DNA from: CAZKUR01 sp964556005
Lineage (GTDB): Bacteria; Bacteroidota; Ignavibacteria; Ignavibacteriales; Ignavibacteriaceae
DNA: 14,275 nucleotides
NCBI GenBank assembly: GCA_964556005.1
Contig: CAZKUR010000097.1
Location: forward strand, 1 to 14,275
Direction of reading: 5' to 3'
Position numbers and translations under genes: made by a program. Shown piece after piece: positions 14,077 through 14,275 of this stretch (positions are counted from its first letter, which is position 1; each line of letters opens with the position of its first letter). The notes beneath the pieces were generated by a model. The model made no database searches, was not told the DNA's origin, and was given only the letters and a program-made list of their open reading frames with translations.

Positions 14077-14275
14077 ATGGAAAATAAGATATATTTAAAA
14101 TTAAACGATATAGAAGCCTATAAATAGTATTTAAATTAAGTAATTATGTATAGGATATCATTTTGAAATGGGATTATTTTGTAAAAGATACCGTTGGCAA
14201 ACAGTTTGTGAAAGCCGTTGACTCAATATCAGCAAATATAGCAGAAGGGTTTGGCAGGTATTCAAAAAAAGATAA
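14077..14275 (+). pseudogene. Broken four-helix-bundle (S23/IVS-type) protein gene, cut by the window end
   Basis: The ATG at 14077 follows AAAGGAAG and starts MENKIYLKLNDIEAYK, then hits TAG at 14125-14127. Reading from 14127 in another frame gives VFKLSNYV, a TAG at 14151-14153 where the family has Trp, then DIILKWDYFVKDTVGKQF and VKAVDSISANIAEGFGRYSKKD to the window edge. Together these parts match the four-helix-bundle family first seen as proteins encoded in 23S rRNA intervening sequences, which has hallmarks LxxWDYF, QxxRAxxSIxxNIAEG and RYSKKD. Two lesions, a frameshift and a nonsense change (TGG to TAG), are needed to explain the reading. Sequencing error could explain the frameshift but less easily both. 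The family forms small pentameric bundles of unclear function, often near rRNA or scattered as free genes. Confidence 0.75.

Noticed and set aside
1..14275. CRISPR arrays and tRNA genes
   Set aside because: No regularly spaced repeats with unique spacers and no cloverleaf with a TTCRANY-type arm were seen on either strand by eye.

Overview
The window is AT-rich, has few strong Shine-Dalgarno sites, and carries gene types common in the Bacteroidota/Chlorobiota/Ignavibacteria group: a periplasmic two-component-propeller kinase, a DUF6364/PIN toxin-antitoxin pair, and a four-helix-bundle S23-type protein. An Ignavibacteria-like bacterium is my best guess. That is an inference from gene content and composition, not from a marker gene.

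Region 1 (1-1091) looks like part of an integron cassette array. Two attC-like recombination sites (46-271 and 1034-1091) flank a toxin-antitoxin operon (352-1028). Excision at the two G|TT points would release a circle of 266-1085. Its rejoined site would have perfectly complementary 11-bp ends. The operon has its own promoter, with three TACGTA palindromes around tandem TATAAT boxes. No integrase is visible.

Region 2 (1092-2513) holds a membrane CPBP/CAAX-type protease homologue and a small, very basic protein made of three 18-residue repeats.

Region 3 (2514-9869, all minus strand) holds two large sensor kinases with the 4.5S/SRP RNA gene between them. The first has a periplasmic sensor of 14 propeller blades (two seven-bladed propellers), a Y_Y_Y domain, one membrane helix and a kinase core, but no receiver or DNA-binding domain. 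The second is soluble and carries PAS-PAS-GAF-HisKA-HATPase-REC-REC-Hpt, a full phosphorelay in one chain. No separate response regulator is present. About 370 bases between the first kinase and the SRP RNA hold only short broken reading frames.

Region 4 (10173-14029, plus strand) is a metabolic cluster: an isocitrate/homoisocitrate dehydrogenase family enzyme, an HD-domain protein whose metal-binding His is replaced by Ile, and a single-chain homoaconitase closely resembling fungal mitochondrial Lys4. The first and last catalyse successive steps of the alpha-aminoadipate route to lysine (homocitrate to homoisocitrate to 2-oxoadipate), so the cluster probably serves that pathway or a 2-oxoacid elongation like it. 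Related TTGTTTAATTGTT repeats lie after the dehydrogenase and after the homoaconitase. The window ends in a broken gene for a four-helix-bundle (S23) protein.
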